Shown: one piece after another, positions 1 to 7,920 of the stretch
Layout of the letters: each line of letters opens with the position of its first letter
Numbering within the stretch: the first letter of the stretch is position 1
Source: an uncultured Coriobacteriaceae bacterium
GTDB lineage: Bacteria > Actinomycetota > Coriobacteriia > Coriobacteriales > Atopobiaceae
DNA: 64,000 nt
Assembly: GCA_902788705.1 (NCBI GenBank)
Contig: CADALE010000001.1
Location: 177,911 to 241,910, forward strand
Direction: 5' to 3'
Made by a program: the position numbers and the translations under genes
Notes under the pieces: model-generated
Seen by the model: the letters and a program-made list of their open reading frames with translations, nothing else
Database searches by the model: none
Told to the model about the DNA's origin: nothing

Positions 1-293
1 CCGGCACGCTGCACTACGAGGGGCTCTACATCGATCAGCTCGCAACCTTCGACCCCGGCATGTTCACGACCTTCGACTTCTCCCAGAAGACTCACCACGT
101 GACGCTGGTCTGCGAGAACGAGATCGTGATCATGTACGTTGACGACGCAAAGGTGCTGAGCAGCCGCATCGGCCACTCCATCGACGGCGCGCACATCGGC
201 GTCTTCGCGGACGGCTGTAACGCGGAGTTTGCTAACATCACCATGACGTGCCCGCCTGCGGAAGCCGAGGGAGAGCTGGCCGAGGCCGCGTAG
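1..293 (+). CDS. C-terminal part of a GH32-like (beta-fructosidase family) protein, 5' end outside window
   Basis: The frame is open from the first bases of the window and ends at a TAG at 291-293, giving about 96 residues. The segment ENEIVIMYVDD, then LSSRIG, IGVFADG and AEFANI resembles the C-terminal beta-sandwich of GH32 fructosidases, where a short stretch about a binding surface or own 'Y-V-D-D' motif is followed by an R-containing strand and a 'GxFxxxG' turn. The catalytic five-bladed propeller would lie upstream and cannot be seen. The last 12 residues are Ala/Glu-rich and look like a disordered tail. Another beta-sandwich carbohydrate-binding domain is possible. A strong terminator follows at 327. 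Confidence 0.4.
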   Translation, partial: GTLHYEGLYIDQLATFDPGMFTTFDFSQKTHHVTLVCENEIVIMYVDDAKVLSSRIGHSIDGAHIGVFADGCNAEFANITMTCPPAEAEGELAEAA

Positions 294-326
294 GGGAGGG
301 GCCTCATTCCTAAAAGTGACGTTGGC

Positions 327-357
327 GAGGGTGCCCGTTTCGACGGGGCACCTCTTT
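327..357 (+). terminator. Rho-independent terminator after the GH32-like gene
   Basis: A stem of about 12 bp (GAGGGTGCCCGT against ACGGGGCACCTC, one internal mismatch) closes a TTCG loop and is followed by TTT then A-rich sequence. It lies 33 bases after the stop of the upstream gene. Confidence 0.75.
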
Positions 358-546
358 AAAAGCCGCCATATATGCGGTTTTGTTCGCAAAACATGCAGGT
401 TAGTTGAACAACCTGTGTACCTTTTGTTTCCTGATGGGCGTACGCGTCGATGAATGGGTACTCTAACAGCGCGAACAGTAATGCCCGCTTGCAGAGCTGC
501 TGCAAGTGACGCTATCTGACCTTTGATTGCTATTGAAGGAGTAACC

Positions 547-789
547 ATGCGCAAGACCAAGATGTTCGAAGGCAAGAGGCACGTCTACGACACCGAGAAG
601 GCGGAGGCTCTGGGAAATCGCGCCTTTGGCTCCTATGGTGATCCGGCCGGCTACGAGGAGACCCTCTACAAGACCAAGGGTGGCCTGTTCTTCTTCTGGG
701 GCCTCGGTGGCGAGGAGAGCCCGTATGGCAACGGTGCCGACATCCGTCCCGTCTCCCAGGAGGAGGCTGAGGCCTGGCTTCAGGCGTAA
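547..789 (+). CDS. Small conserved protein of unknown function (80 aa)
   Basis: ATG at 547 is preceded by GAAGGAG at a normal distance, so this start is preferred to any upstream codon. The protein is soluble, with a charged N-terminus (MRKTKMFEGK) and a central hydrophobic, aromatic patch (GLFFFWGLGG) followed by an acidic C-terminus. I do not recognise a domain with a known function. It is monocistronic: an unassigned 190-bp spacer lies upstream and a strong terminator begins at 817. Confidence 0.7.
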   Translation: MRKTKMFEGKRHVYDTEKAEALGNRAFGSYGDPAGYEETLYKTKGGLFFFWGLGGEESPYGNGADIRPVSQEEAEAWLQA

Positions 790-816
790 GCTTCATTGTC
801 GGACAAGTCGCTGGCT

Positions 817-853
817 AAGGCGTGCGTCGGAGCTTTCCGGCGCACGCCTTTTT
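817..853 (+). terminator. Strong Rho-independent terminator
   Basis: AAGGCGTGCG pairs with CGCACGCCTT. The interior TCGGA/TTCCG also pairs, and TTTTT follows. It terminates the small gene at 547-789 and faces the convergent Nudix gene. Confidence 0.9.
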
Positions 854-904
854 CTGCTTGCGAAGCGCGCGTGATGCCTTGACGGGGCTTGGCATCCTGT
901 CAGC

Positions 905-1291
905 CTAGGCCAGTTCCTTGAGTGCGGCTACCACCTTGAGGTCGGCGGGCAACCAGTCAACCGTGTCGAGGTGTGCGAGGTCAAGCCAGCGGGCCGCCTG
1001 ATGCTCCAGCAGCGTGAAGCTCTCGTCCTCAAGGCTGCACAGGAAGCAGTCCATGTCCAGGCGAAACGTGGGGTAGTCGTGCACCACGTTGCACACGAGG
1101 CGCTCGATGCGGATGCTGGCCGCAAGCTCCTCGTGAATCTCGCGCACGAGGGCCTCCTCAGGGCGCTCGTGCGGCTCGATCTTGCCACCGGGAAACTCCC
1201 ACCAGCCGGCATAGTCACCGTAGCCGCGCTGGGTGGCCAGGACGGTCGTGCCCCGCCGAATGATCGCCGCCACAACGCGTACCGTCTTCAT
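905..1291 (-). CDS. MutT-type Nudix hydrolase (128 aa)
   Basis: A single-domain Nudix pyrophosphohydrolase, probably acting on an oxidised or damaged nucleoside triphosphate (8-oxo-dGTP diphosphatase / CTP pyrophosphohydrolase type). The Nudix box starts at GGKIEPHE and runs through REIHEEL, with all metal-binding Glu residues present. The final box Gly is replaced by Ala (EELAA). The N-terminal KTVRVVAAII strand and the GGWWEFPGG-like approach (AGWWEFPGGK) are typical of MutT. ATG at 1291 is chosen over a GTG at 1303 because a GGGG ribosome-binding site precedes it. It lies 21 bp after the DMT gene and is probably co-transcribed with it. Confidence 0.85.
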   Translation of the reverse strand: MKTVRVVAAIIRRGTTVLATQRGYGDYAGWWEFPGGKIEPHERPEEALVREIHEELAASIRIERLVCNVVHDYPTFRLDMDCFLCSLEDESFTLLEHQAARWLDLAHLDTVDWLPADLKVVAALKELA

Positions 1292-1312
1292 AGCTTGCCC
1301 CACATTCGCCGT

Positions 1313-1741
1313 CTAGCGATTGACCAGCCACAGGCCCAGCATGCACACCGCGAGGCCCAGCACCTTGGTTGCGGTGATGGGCTCGTGGTACAGCACGGCG
1401 CCCACCACCAGCAGGCTGATGGCCAGGAAGGCCGCCTGCACGGTGGGGGCGATGCTGACGGGCCAGCCCACGCGGTAGGTGTAGATCATGCCCACCTCAA
1501 GTCCCACGATGACAATGCCCAGCGCGAACGGCGCCCAGTTGAGGTGCGCATACTCCCTTACCACGCTGCCGTCGCGCACCAGGATGTGGTAGAGCGCCAG
1601 CGAAGCCGCCGCGCCAACTAGGTAGGTGACCGTGACCGAGGCCAGTGGGTGCATCTCGGCCGGCGTGCCCTTGGCGCAGATCTGGTAGGCGGTGTTAGAC
1701 AGCACGACAAGTGCGATGGGCCAGGCGTACTCGAGCATCAT
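1313..1741 (-). CDS. Small four-helix DMT/EamA-type permease (142 aa)
   Basis: The protein is about four transmembrane helices: around residues 4-22, 34-56, 70-90 and 95-140 with short loops. This corresponds to one half of a ten-helix EamA transporter, or to an SMR-size dimeric transporter. GAGGAG precedes two adjacent ATG codons (1741 and 1738); either could be used. The substrate cannot be deduced. It forms a two-gene unit with the Nudix gene immediately downstream. Confidence 0.7.
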   Translation of the reverse strand: MMLEYAWPIALVVLSNTAYQICAKGTPAEMHPLASVTVTYLVGAAASLALYHILVRDGSVVREYAHLNWAPFALGIVIVGLEVGMIYTYRVGWPVSIAPTVQAAFLAISLLVVGAVLYHEPITATKVLGLAVCMLGLWLVNR

Positions 1742-1801
1742 GGTCTCCTCAAACGATGGGATGCGCCTAAACGGCGCACGCATCGCACAAGTATAGCGGG
1801 T

Positions 1802-1843
1802 GGCCCCGTTATGGTACGTCTCAACCCGTACCCTAGCGGGGCC
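1802..1843. repeat. Short palindromic element, family B copy 1
   Basis: Two 17-bp arms (1802-1818 and 1827-1843) match at 15 of 17 positions around an 8-nt loop. The element lies between the DMT gene and the 3' end of the TPM-like gene, so it can act as that gene's terminator. A second copy with the same arms and loop length lies at 5462-5497. Confidence 0.75.
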
Positions 1844-1876
1844 GACCGCCTCACACGTCCCGGTGGAATCAAATCC

Positions 1877-2995
1877 TTACGACTGGCTCCTGCTGCGGAT
1901 AACGCGCAGGATGAGGTAGGCCAGCACGCCGCCGCACGCGATGCCCGCCACCGCCATCACGATGGGTGACCCGCTGCGCTGCGCGGGCTCAAGTGCGGTG
2001 CCTTCGCCCTGTGCAAGGCCCGTGTCCTGCGTGGTGACGTTGGTTGCCATGATGGTGTCGGCGCTCTCCGAGAAGACCTTCCCAAAGTAGGCACTGTTGG
2101 AGAGGCTCGTGTCCTCGTAGTAGTTGTCGATGGCGTCGTAGATGATGTCCTGCGCATCGGTGTCGATGACCGACTGCGCCTTCTGCCCGATAAGGAGATA
2201 GGGGTCGTACTCGCCGTCGTACGGCTCGCAGAAGAGCAGGATGAGGTGGCCGTCGTCGGCAAACAGCTCGTCGTAGCGGTCCCGCATGTAGGTCTCTACC
2301 TGCGTGACGTCGTAGTTCTTGTTGCCCTCGATGTCGGTGGCCACGATCAGGTAGGGCTGCACGCCGGTCTTGTCGTAGAAGCGCTGCATGCCCGACGTGG
2401 TGGCCGACGGGTCGTCGATCCAGCCGGCAAGGTCGTCATACCACTGGTTGATGGGCGTGCAGTCCGACGAGGCCAGCTTGGTGCGCGCCGTGGTGGTCGT
2501 GTGCAGTTGGACCGGCTGGCTGCCGCTGCTCGAGAGGGACGAGGCGCAACTGGCCGGGGCAAGAAACGCGAAGAGCGTCATGACGATGATGGCGGTGAAC
2601 ACAAGGGAGAGCATCGACGTGAGGCAGCCGCAGCCCGAGCCGCCCACCGGCGCATAGCCACCATAGCCGGGGGCATAGCCGCCGCCGTAGTAGCCGCGCG
2701 TGCGTGGAACGCCCCAGAAGCTCCAGCGGGGCCGTGGTGCTGGCGGTGGGGGCGTGGCAGGGCCTGTTGTGCCTCGCCAGGTGCCGCCGCTCGACCGGCC
2801 TCCGGCACTCCTTGTAGAGCCAAAGCCGCCGCTGGTAGACCTGGAGGCTGACGAGCTGCCGTGCCCGCTGCTGCGGCCGGACGAGAACCCCGCGCGGCTT
2901 CCGCCCGACGAGCTGGACCTGCTTGCGGCCGAGCGCGTCGAGGACGACCTGCTGCCCGACGATCCGCTACTGAAGTTACCGGTGGTTCGGCCCAT
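1877..2995 (-). CDS. Ser/Gly/Arg-rich membrane protein with TPM-like domain (372 aa)
   Basis: Residues 1-75 are almost entirely Ser, Gly and Arg, followed by a Pro stretch and a Gly/Tyr-rich segment. A first membrane helix spans about 125-146. Residues 175-320 form a globular domain (TPINQWYDDLAGW, YLIVATDIEG, LILLFCEPY) that resembles the TPM/YgcG domain found in membrane-anchored proteins of poorly defined, possibly photosystem-repair- or phosphatase-like function. A second helix follows at about 345-367. AAGGGGG precedes ATG 2995, which is favoured over upstream in-frame codons. The low-complexity head may be cytoplasmic or surface-exposed; topology is unresolved. Confidence 0.65.
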   Translation of the reverse strand: MGRTTGNFSSGSSGSRSSSTRSAASRSSSSGGSRAGFSSGRSSGHGSSSASRSTSGGFGSTRSAGGRSSGGTWRGTTGPATPPPPAPRPRWSFWGVPRTRGYYGGGYAPGYGGYAPVGGSGCGCLTSMLSLVFTAIIVMTLFAFLAPASCASSLSSSGSQPVQLHTTTTARTKLASSDCTPINQWYDDLAGWIDDPSATTSGMQRFYDKTGVQPYLIVATDIEGNKNYDVTQVETYMRDRYDELFADDGHLILLFCEPYDGEYDPYLLIGQKAQSVIDTDAQDIIYDAIDNYYEDTSLSNSAYFGKVFSESADTIMATNVTTQDTGLAQGEGTALEPAQRSGSPIVMAVAGIACGGVLAYLILRVIRSRSQS

Positions 2996-3055
2996 GCTGG
3001 CCCCCTTCGTTCGCCTGTACATCAATATCGTACCCAAGATTGGGGCGGTGCGCAG

Positions 3056-3138
3056 GCGGGACAGTGGGGACGTAGCACTTTGTCCGAGGCGGAGGCCCTG
3101 TCCGCCTCGGACAAAGTGCTACGTCCCCACTGTCCCGC
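3056..3138. repeat. Long perfect palindrome, family A copy 1
   Basis: Two perfectly complementary 38-bp arms (3056-3093 and 3101-3138) surround a 7-nt loop, GGCCCTG. The outer part of each arm contains GGGGACGTAGCACTTTG. That core is shared with the element at 17778-17861, while the tip sequence differs. It sits upstream of the TPM-like gene and downstream of the pepF-like gene. Confidence 0.95.
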
Positions 3139-3223
3139 GCAGAATCGTGCTAACCAAGAGGGGCGGTCCGCAATCGCAGCCCGCCCCTCGTCAAAGCGCT
3201 CTTCGCAAAACCCGGCCCTGCGG

Positions 3224-4939
3224 CTACTTGATACCAGTGAGGTCGTAGTCCTCAAGCCACTGTGCGGCCTTCTCGCAGGCCTCGCGCAGGCACGCCTCGT
3301 CGAAGGGGCTCACCAGGCCAGCGTGGGCCAGCAGGTCGGTGAAGGTGCGGCTGCCGCCCTGCTTGGTGTAGGCCATGTAGTGCTCCCAGGCGTTCTTCTG
3401 GTCGTCCTGCATCATCGCCCAGAACTCGAGGGCCACCGTCTGCGCCAGGCAGTAGTCGATGTAGTAGAACGGCACCTCGTAGATGTGGCTCTGGCGCTGC
3501 CAGGCCTCGCCCTCGCCATAGAAGGGGATGTCGCCGTCAAGGCGCAGCCACGGCATGTAGATGCCGGTGAGCTCCTTCCAGCACGCATGGCGCTCGGCGG
3601 GCGTCATCTCAGGCTTCTCGTACACCAGGTGCTGGAAGTGGTCCACCATCGTGCCGTAGGGGATGAACGTCACGGCGCCGGCCAGGTGGCTGTAGAGGTA
3701 CTTGCGCGCGTCGGGGCCAAAGAAGTCCTCCACCCACGGCCACGCGAAGAACTCCATGCTCATGGAGTGCACCTCGCTGGCCTCCATGCTTGCCCAGACG
3801 TACGACACGGGCACGCGGCTGATGTTGAGGTATGCCTCGAAGCCGTGCCCAGCCTCGTGCGTGATCACCTCGACGTCGTGCTGGGTGCCGTTGAAGTTGG
3901 CAAAGATGAAGGGCATGCCGTAGTCCAGCAGCGCGGTGCAGTAGCCGCCGCCCTCCTTGCCCTCGGTGGACAGCACGTCCAGCAGCTCGCGGTCAAGCAT
4001 CGAGCGGAAGTAGGTGCTGGTCTCGGGCGAAAGCTCGTCGTAGAACTTGCGGCCGGCGGCAAGGATGTCGTCGGGGGTGCCCTGCGGGCGCGGGTTGCCC
4101 GAGCGGAACATGAGGGCCGCGTCGGCATAGCTCATGGGGTAGCTCACGCCGATGCGCTCGGCCTGTGCGCGGTAGATGGTCTCGCACACGGGCACGAGGT
4201 AGTCCACCACGGCCTTGCGGAAGCGCTCCACGTCGGCCTGGCCGTAGCAGTTGCGCTCCATGCGGTCGTAGCCCAGCGGGATGTAGTTGGCGTGCCCAAG
4301 CTTCTTGCCCATGGCGTCGCGCAAGTGCACCATGCGGTCGTAGATGCGGTCAAGGTCGGCCTGGTGCTCCTTGTACCACGTGCCCTCGGCCTTCCACGCC
4401 GCAAGCCTGCGCGCGTCGTCGGCGTCGGTCTTGAAGGGGGAGAGCTGCGAGAGCGTGTAGGTGCCGCCCTCGAAGGGAATCTGCGCCGACGCGATGAGCT
4501 TGGCATACTCGACGGAGAGCTTGTTCTCCTCCTGCATCTCGCCCACGATCTCGGGGGAGAAGGCGCGTGCCGAAATCTCGGCGTTAAGGAACAGCACGTT
4601 GCCAAACTCGGCCTCGAAGTCGCTCCTAAAGGGGCTCTCCAGCAGCGCGAACGTCCAGCGCTGCGTGGGCTCCTGCAGCTCGGGGCCAAACTCGTTCCAG
4701 AAGTCCATCTCGGCGTCATAGAACTCGTCGCGCGTGTCGATGCTGTGGCGGATGGAGGCCAGGTTGCTCAGCGTGTCAAGGTGCTTCTCAAGCTGCTCCT
4801 TCTCCAGGAAGACGGCACGGGCCTCCTCGTAGCTGTCGGCATCGCGCAGGCGCTGGGTGAACGCCTCGATGGCCTCGATGGCCTCCTGGGCGTTTGGCCG
4901 CTCGTAGGGCATGTCCTTGAACTTGATGGCGTCAGGCAT
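3224..4939 (-). CDS. pepF: M3 family oligoendopeptidase (PepF-like, 571 aa)
   Basis: A cytoplasmic zinc metallopeptidase that cleaves short peptides, in keeping with the oligopeptide uptake operon next door. The HEAGH zinc motif is at residues 361-365, followed by GFEAYLN and, further on, ASEVHSMSMEFF, which supplies the third zinc ligand (Glu). Length is normal for the oligoendopeptidase F group. ATG 4939 has GGAG seven bases upstream; the 32 in-frame residues before it are not protein-like. The gene is monocistronic, with the family A palindrome downstream. Confidence 0.92.
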   Translation of the reverse strand: MPDAIKFKDMPYERPNAQEAIEAIEAFTQRLRDADSYEEARAVFLEKEQLEKHLDTLSNLASIRHSIDTRDEFYDAEMDFWNEFGPELQEPTQRWTFALLESPFRSDFEAEFGNVLFLNAEISARAFSPEIVGEMQEENKLSVEYAKLIASAQIPFEGGTYTLSQLSPFKTDADDARRLAAWKAEGTWYKEHQADLDRIYDRMVHLRDAMGKKLGHANYIPLGYDRMERNCYGQADVERFRKAVVDYLVPVCETIYRAQAERIGVSYPMSYADAALMFRSGNPRPQGTPDDILAAGRKFYDELSPETSTYFRSMLDRELLDVLSTEGKEGGGYCTALLDYGMPFIFANFNGTQHDVEVITHEAGHGFEAYLNISRVPVSYVWASMEASEVHSMSMEFFAWPWVEDFFGPDARKYLYSHLAGAVTFIPYGTMVDHFQHLVYEKPEMTPAERHACWKELTGIYMPWLRLDGDIPFYGEGEAWQRQSHIYEVPFYYIDYCLAQTVALEFWAMMQDDQKNAWEHYMAYTKQGGSRTFTDLLAHAGLVSPFDEACLREACEKAAQWLEDYDLTGIK

Positions 4940-5073
4940 GGGTACTCCTTGGTGCTCATGGGTTGGTATTGGTTGACAATCAAATATGCTACCACTTGCG
5001 ACCGCTTTGACAGGAACGGCACATGTCCATGTCATAAGGGCGATGCTCCATGTGGCGCGAGCCTGCCTGCGGG

Positions 5074-5364
5074 CTAGGTCCAGAGCGCCACCATCAGGGC
5101 GATAATGATGCCAAACGCCACGACGTACACCAGGCCAATCGAAAGCGCCGCCCTGAGCGTGCCCAGGATCACCATGAGGCGCTCCTCGGAGTCCTGCAGC
5201 TCGTCGGAGAAGTCACGCGTGGACTGGCCTGGCTCGTCCTTGGCACGCAGCCTCTGGGCCAGCGTGGAAACGTCGTGGGGGAGAAGTGGCGAGGACGTGC
5301 GCACGTCGCTCATGTCGGCGATGGTGCGGCCGTCGTCATCGTCGTGCGTGCGCTGCGAAGCCAT
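5074..5364 (-). CDS. Small single-pass membrane protein (96 aa)
   Basis: An acidic N-terminal half (HDDDDGRT, DELQDSEERL) is followed by one C-terminal transmembrane helix of about 25 residues (SIGLVYVVAFGIIIALMVALW), so it is probably tail-anchored with the N-terminus in the cytoplasm. GGGAGG precedes ATG 5364. I do not recognise the family. Confidence 0.65.
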   Translation of the reverse strand: MASQRTHDDDDGRTIADMSDVRTSSPLLPHDVSTLAQRLRAKDEPGQSTRDFSDELQDSEERLMVILGTLRAALSIGLVYVVAFGIIIALMVALWT

Positions 5365-5461
5365 GTGAGTCCTCCCGGGTGATGCCTGGCGTGCTGGTTG
5401 CGCTCCCCATTGTGGCACATCGGGCCATGACGTGCAGAGATGCCCCTGCGGGTATCTGCTA

Positions 5462-5497
5462 CCCGTTATGGTACGTCCCCAGCCGTACCCTAACGGG
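5462..5497. repeat. Short palindromic element, family B copy 2
   Basis: Fourteen-bp arms (5462-5475 and 5484-5497) with one mismatch flank an 8-nt loop. The arms match those of the copy at 1802-1843. It lies between the opp operon terminator and the small membrane-protein gene. Confidence 0.75.
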
Positions 5498-5521
5498 CCT
5501 GCTGCGGCGACCGCCAAAGCA

Positions 5522-5554
5522 AGGCACCCCGCCCAATTGGTGGACGGGGTGCCT
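5522..5554 (-). terminator. Hairpin terminator of the opp operon
   Basis: AGGCACCCCG and CGGGGTGCCT form a perfect 10-bp stem with a 13-nt loop, 43 bp beyond the oppF stop. On the minus strand it is followed by TTGCTTTGG, a weak T-rich tract. Confidence 0.65.
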
Positions 5555-5596
5555 GACGTCGCCTGATGGCGCCGAAGCTGGCGTAAGCCGCGCAGC

Positions 5597-6649
5597 CTAT
5601 GCCGTAGCCGGCTGGGAAGCGCTCGCGTCAGAGACCGCGGGCACGTCGTCAAAGAGGTGGCATACCACGAAGTGCCCGGGCTCGATCTCCTTCTGCTGGG
5701 GAGCCACGTGCTTGCCGCACTCCATGCACTTAGAGCAGCGCGTGTGGAACTTGCAGCCCTCGGGCGGGTCAGCGGGCGATGGGATGGAGCCCTCCAGCAC
5801 GATGCGGTTCATCTTGGCATCCGGGTCGGGGATGGGGATGGCCGAGAACAGCGCCTGCGTGTAGGGGTGCAGCGGGTTGGCGAAGATGTCCTTCTTCTCG
5901 CCGTACTCCACGAGGTTGCCTAGGTACATGACGCCCACGGTGTCAGAGATGTGCTCCACCACCGAGAGGTCGTGGCTGATGAACAGGTAGGTGAGGTCAT
6001 GCTGCTCCTGCAGCTCCTGCAGGAGGTTGATGATCTGCGCCTGGATGGACACGTCGAGGGCCGACACGGGCTCGTCGCACACCACGAACTCGGGGTTCAG
6101 CGCAAGGGCGCGCGCGATGCAGATGCGCTGGCGCTGACCACCAGAGAACTCGTGCGGGTAGCGCTCCTTCTGGAACGGCTGCAGGCCGCACTGGTCCATG
6201 ATCTCGTCCACGTAGTCGTCAAACTCGGCCTTGGGCACCAGGTTATGCTCGCGCACGGCCTCGCCGATGATCTCGCCGACGGGCAGGCGCGGGGACAGCG
6301 ACGAGAACGGGTCCTGGAAGATGATCTGCATCTTGGTGCGCAGGTGGCGCAGCTCCTCGTGGGAGAGGTCGTACACCTCCTGGCCGTTGAACAGCACGTC
6401 GCCGGCGGTCTTGTCGCCCGAGAGGCGCAGGATGGTGCGTCCCGTGGTGGTCTTGCCGCAGCCCGACTCGCCCACGAGGCCCATGGTGGTACCGCGCCTC
6501 AGGTTGAAGGTGACCCCATCCACGGCCTTCACGTTGCCCACCACGCGGTTCATGAAGCCGCCCTTGATGGGGAAGTACTTCTTGAGGTCGCGCACCATCA
6601 GGATGTACTGGGGGTCGTACACAAGCGGGGTGGTAGCGGTATCGCTCAT
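5597..6649 (-). CDS. oppF: Oligopeptide ABC transporter ATP-binding protein OppF (350 aa)
   Basis: The second ATPase of a peptide importer. Walker A GESGCGKTT is at residues 60-68, the signature SGGQRQR at 169-175 and Walker B VVCDEP near 190, followed by the H-loop ISHD. The C-terminal oligopeptide-transporter extension carries the Cys cluster (CKFHTRCSKCMECG) thought to bind an Fe-S centre in OppD/F proteins. The ATG at 6649 overlaps the oppD stop in ATGA, indicating translational coupling. It is the last gene of the operon. Confidence 0.95.
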   Translation of the reverse strand: MSDTATTPLVYDPQYILMVRDLKKYFPIKGGFMNRVVGNVKAVDGVTFNLRRGTTMGLVGESGCGKTTTGRTILRLSGDKTAGDVLFNGQEVYDLSHEELRHLRTKMQIIFQDPFSSLSPRLPVGEIIGEAVREHNLVPKAEFDDYVDEIMDQCGLQPFQKERYPHEFSGGQRQRICIARALALNPEFVVCDEPVSALDVSIQAQIINLLQELQEQHDLTYLFISHDLSVVEHISDTVGVMYLGNLVEYGEKKDIFANPLHPYTQALFSAIPIPDPDAKMNRIVLEGSIPSPADPPEGCKFHTRCSKCMECGKHVAPQQKEIEPGHFVVCHLFDDVPAVSDASASQPATA

Positions 6650-7908
6650 GCCTCAACACCTCCCGTCATGCCAAACGCGCTCATGTCGTCCTTGCCGTCG
6701 GCGAGGGCCTCGGCGCGATGCTCGTCGTAGTAGCGGTAGCAGCTTACCTTGTGGGTGTCCGAGATGCTTATCTCTGCAGGATAGGCACCGTCGCAGCAGG
6801 CCAGGCAGCGGTCACAGCGGTCACGGAAGTAGCAGTAGTTGGGCATGTTGATGGGGTTGGGCACCTTGCCCGGGATGGAGAAGAGCTTCTTCACCTCGCG
6901 GCCCACGACCGGCTTGGATGCCATGAGGCCGATGGTGTAGGGGTGTGCCGGGTGATGGAAGATGTCGTCGGCGGTGCCCTTCTCCACGATGCGGCCTGCA
7001 TACATGACCACCACGTAGTCGGCCATCTCGGCGATGACGCCCAGGTCGTGCGTGATCAGCATGATGGACGAGTTGATCTTGTCCTTCAGGTTGCGCAGCA
7101 GGTCGAGGATCTGGGCCTGGATGGTCACGTCCAGGGCCGTGGTGGGCTCGTCGGCGATGATCACCTTGGGGTTGCAGGCCAGTGCCATGGCGATCATGAT
7201 GCGCTGGCGCATGCCGCCCGACAGCTCGTGGGGGAACATGTCGGCCACGCCCTCGGCGTTTGCGATGCCCACCATCTTGATGGCCTCGATGGTGCGCTCG
7301 CGGATCTCCTCCTTGGTCTTGCCCTCGCCGTCGTGCAGGGCGATGACCTCGTCCACCTGGTCGCCGATGCGGAACACCGGGTTAAGCGAGGTCATGGGCT
7401 CCTGGAAGATCATCGACACGAAGTTGCCGCGCAGGTGCTGCATGCCCTCCTGCGTGATCTTGGCGATGTCGTAGGCCTTGTCGCCCAGGTTGAGGCGGAT
7501 CTCGCCGGACACGATCTGGCCCTGCGGCCGCTGCAGCAGCTGCATGAGCGAAAGCGACGTGACCGACTTGCCGCAGCCCGACTCGCCCACGACGCCCACG
7601 GTCTTGCCCAGGGGCACATCGAAGCTCACGCCGTCCACGCTGCGCACGGTGCCGCTGTCAGTGAAGAAGTAGGTGTGCAGGTCGTCGAACTCGACCGCGT
7701 TCTCAGGGTTGTGCATCTGGGTGAGGTACTCGCTCTCGGGCACGCCCTTGCGCTTCCACTTGGCTTCGAGCTCGTTGGTGATCTTGCGGTTGGCCTTGCT
7801 GATGGCGCGCGATTCCCGTGCACTGAGGTAGCCGCCGCGACTTGCGCGCGACTGTGCCTTGGCGTCCTGCTTGCTCTTGACGGAGCGCTCTTTGTCTCGT
7901 GTTGCCAT
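6646..7908 (-). CDS. oppD: Oligopeptide ABC transporter ATP-binding protein OppD (420 aa)
   Basis: The first ATPase of the importer. Walker A GESGCGKS lies at about 108-115, SGGMRQR and Walker B ADEPTTALDV follow, and the C-terminal Cys-rich segment (CYFRDRCDRCLACC) is present. It has about 70 extra N-terminal residues, strongly basic (KERSVKSKQDAK, then repeated Arg/Ser/Lys), before the usual start of the nucleotide-binding domain. That extension is not normal for OppD and may contact RNA, membrane or partner subunits. A GGAGG-type site precedes ATG 7908, so the long form is the predicted product. Confidence 0.93.
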   Translation of the reverse strand: MATRDKERSVKSKQDAKAQSRASRGGYLSARESRAISKANRKITNELEAKWKRKGVPESEYLTQMHNPENAVEFDDLHTYFFTDSGTVRSVDGVSFDVPLGKTVGVVGESGCGKSVTSLSLMQLLQRPQGQIVSGEIRLNLGDKAYDIAKITQEGMQHLRGNFVSMIFQEPMTSLNPVFRIGDQVDEVIALHDGEGKTKEEIRERTIEAIKMVGIANAEGVADMFPHELSGGMRQRIMIAMALACNPKVIIADEPTTALDVTIQAQILDLLRNLKDKINSSIMLITHDLGVIAEMADYVVVMYAGRIVEKGTADDIFHHPAHPYTIGLMASKPVVGREVKKLFSIPGKVPNPINMPNYCYFRDRCDRCLACCDGAYPAEISISDTHKVSCYRYYDEHRAEALADGKDDMSAFGMTGGVEA

Positions 7909-7920
7909 GTTGTCGCCTCC

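Noticed and set aside
2861..5077. Plus-strand open frame of 738 codons opposite the M3 peptidase
   Set aside because: Antisense shadow of a gene with an intact HEAGH motif; it also runs through the family A palindrome.
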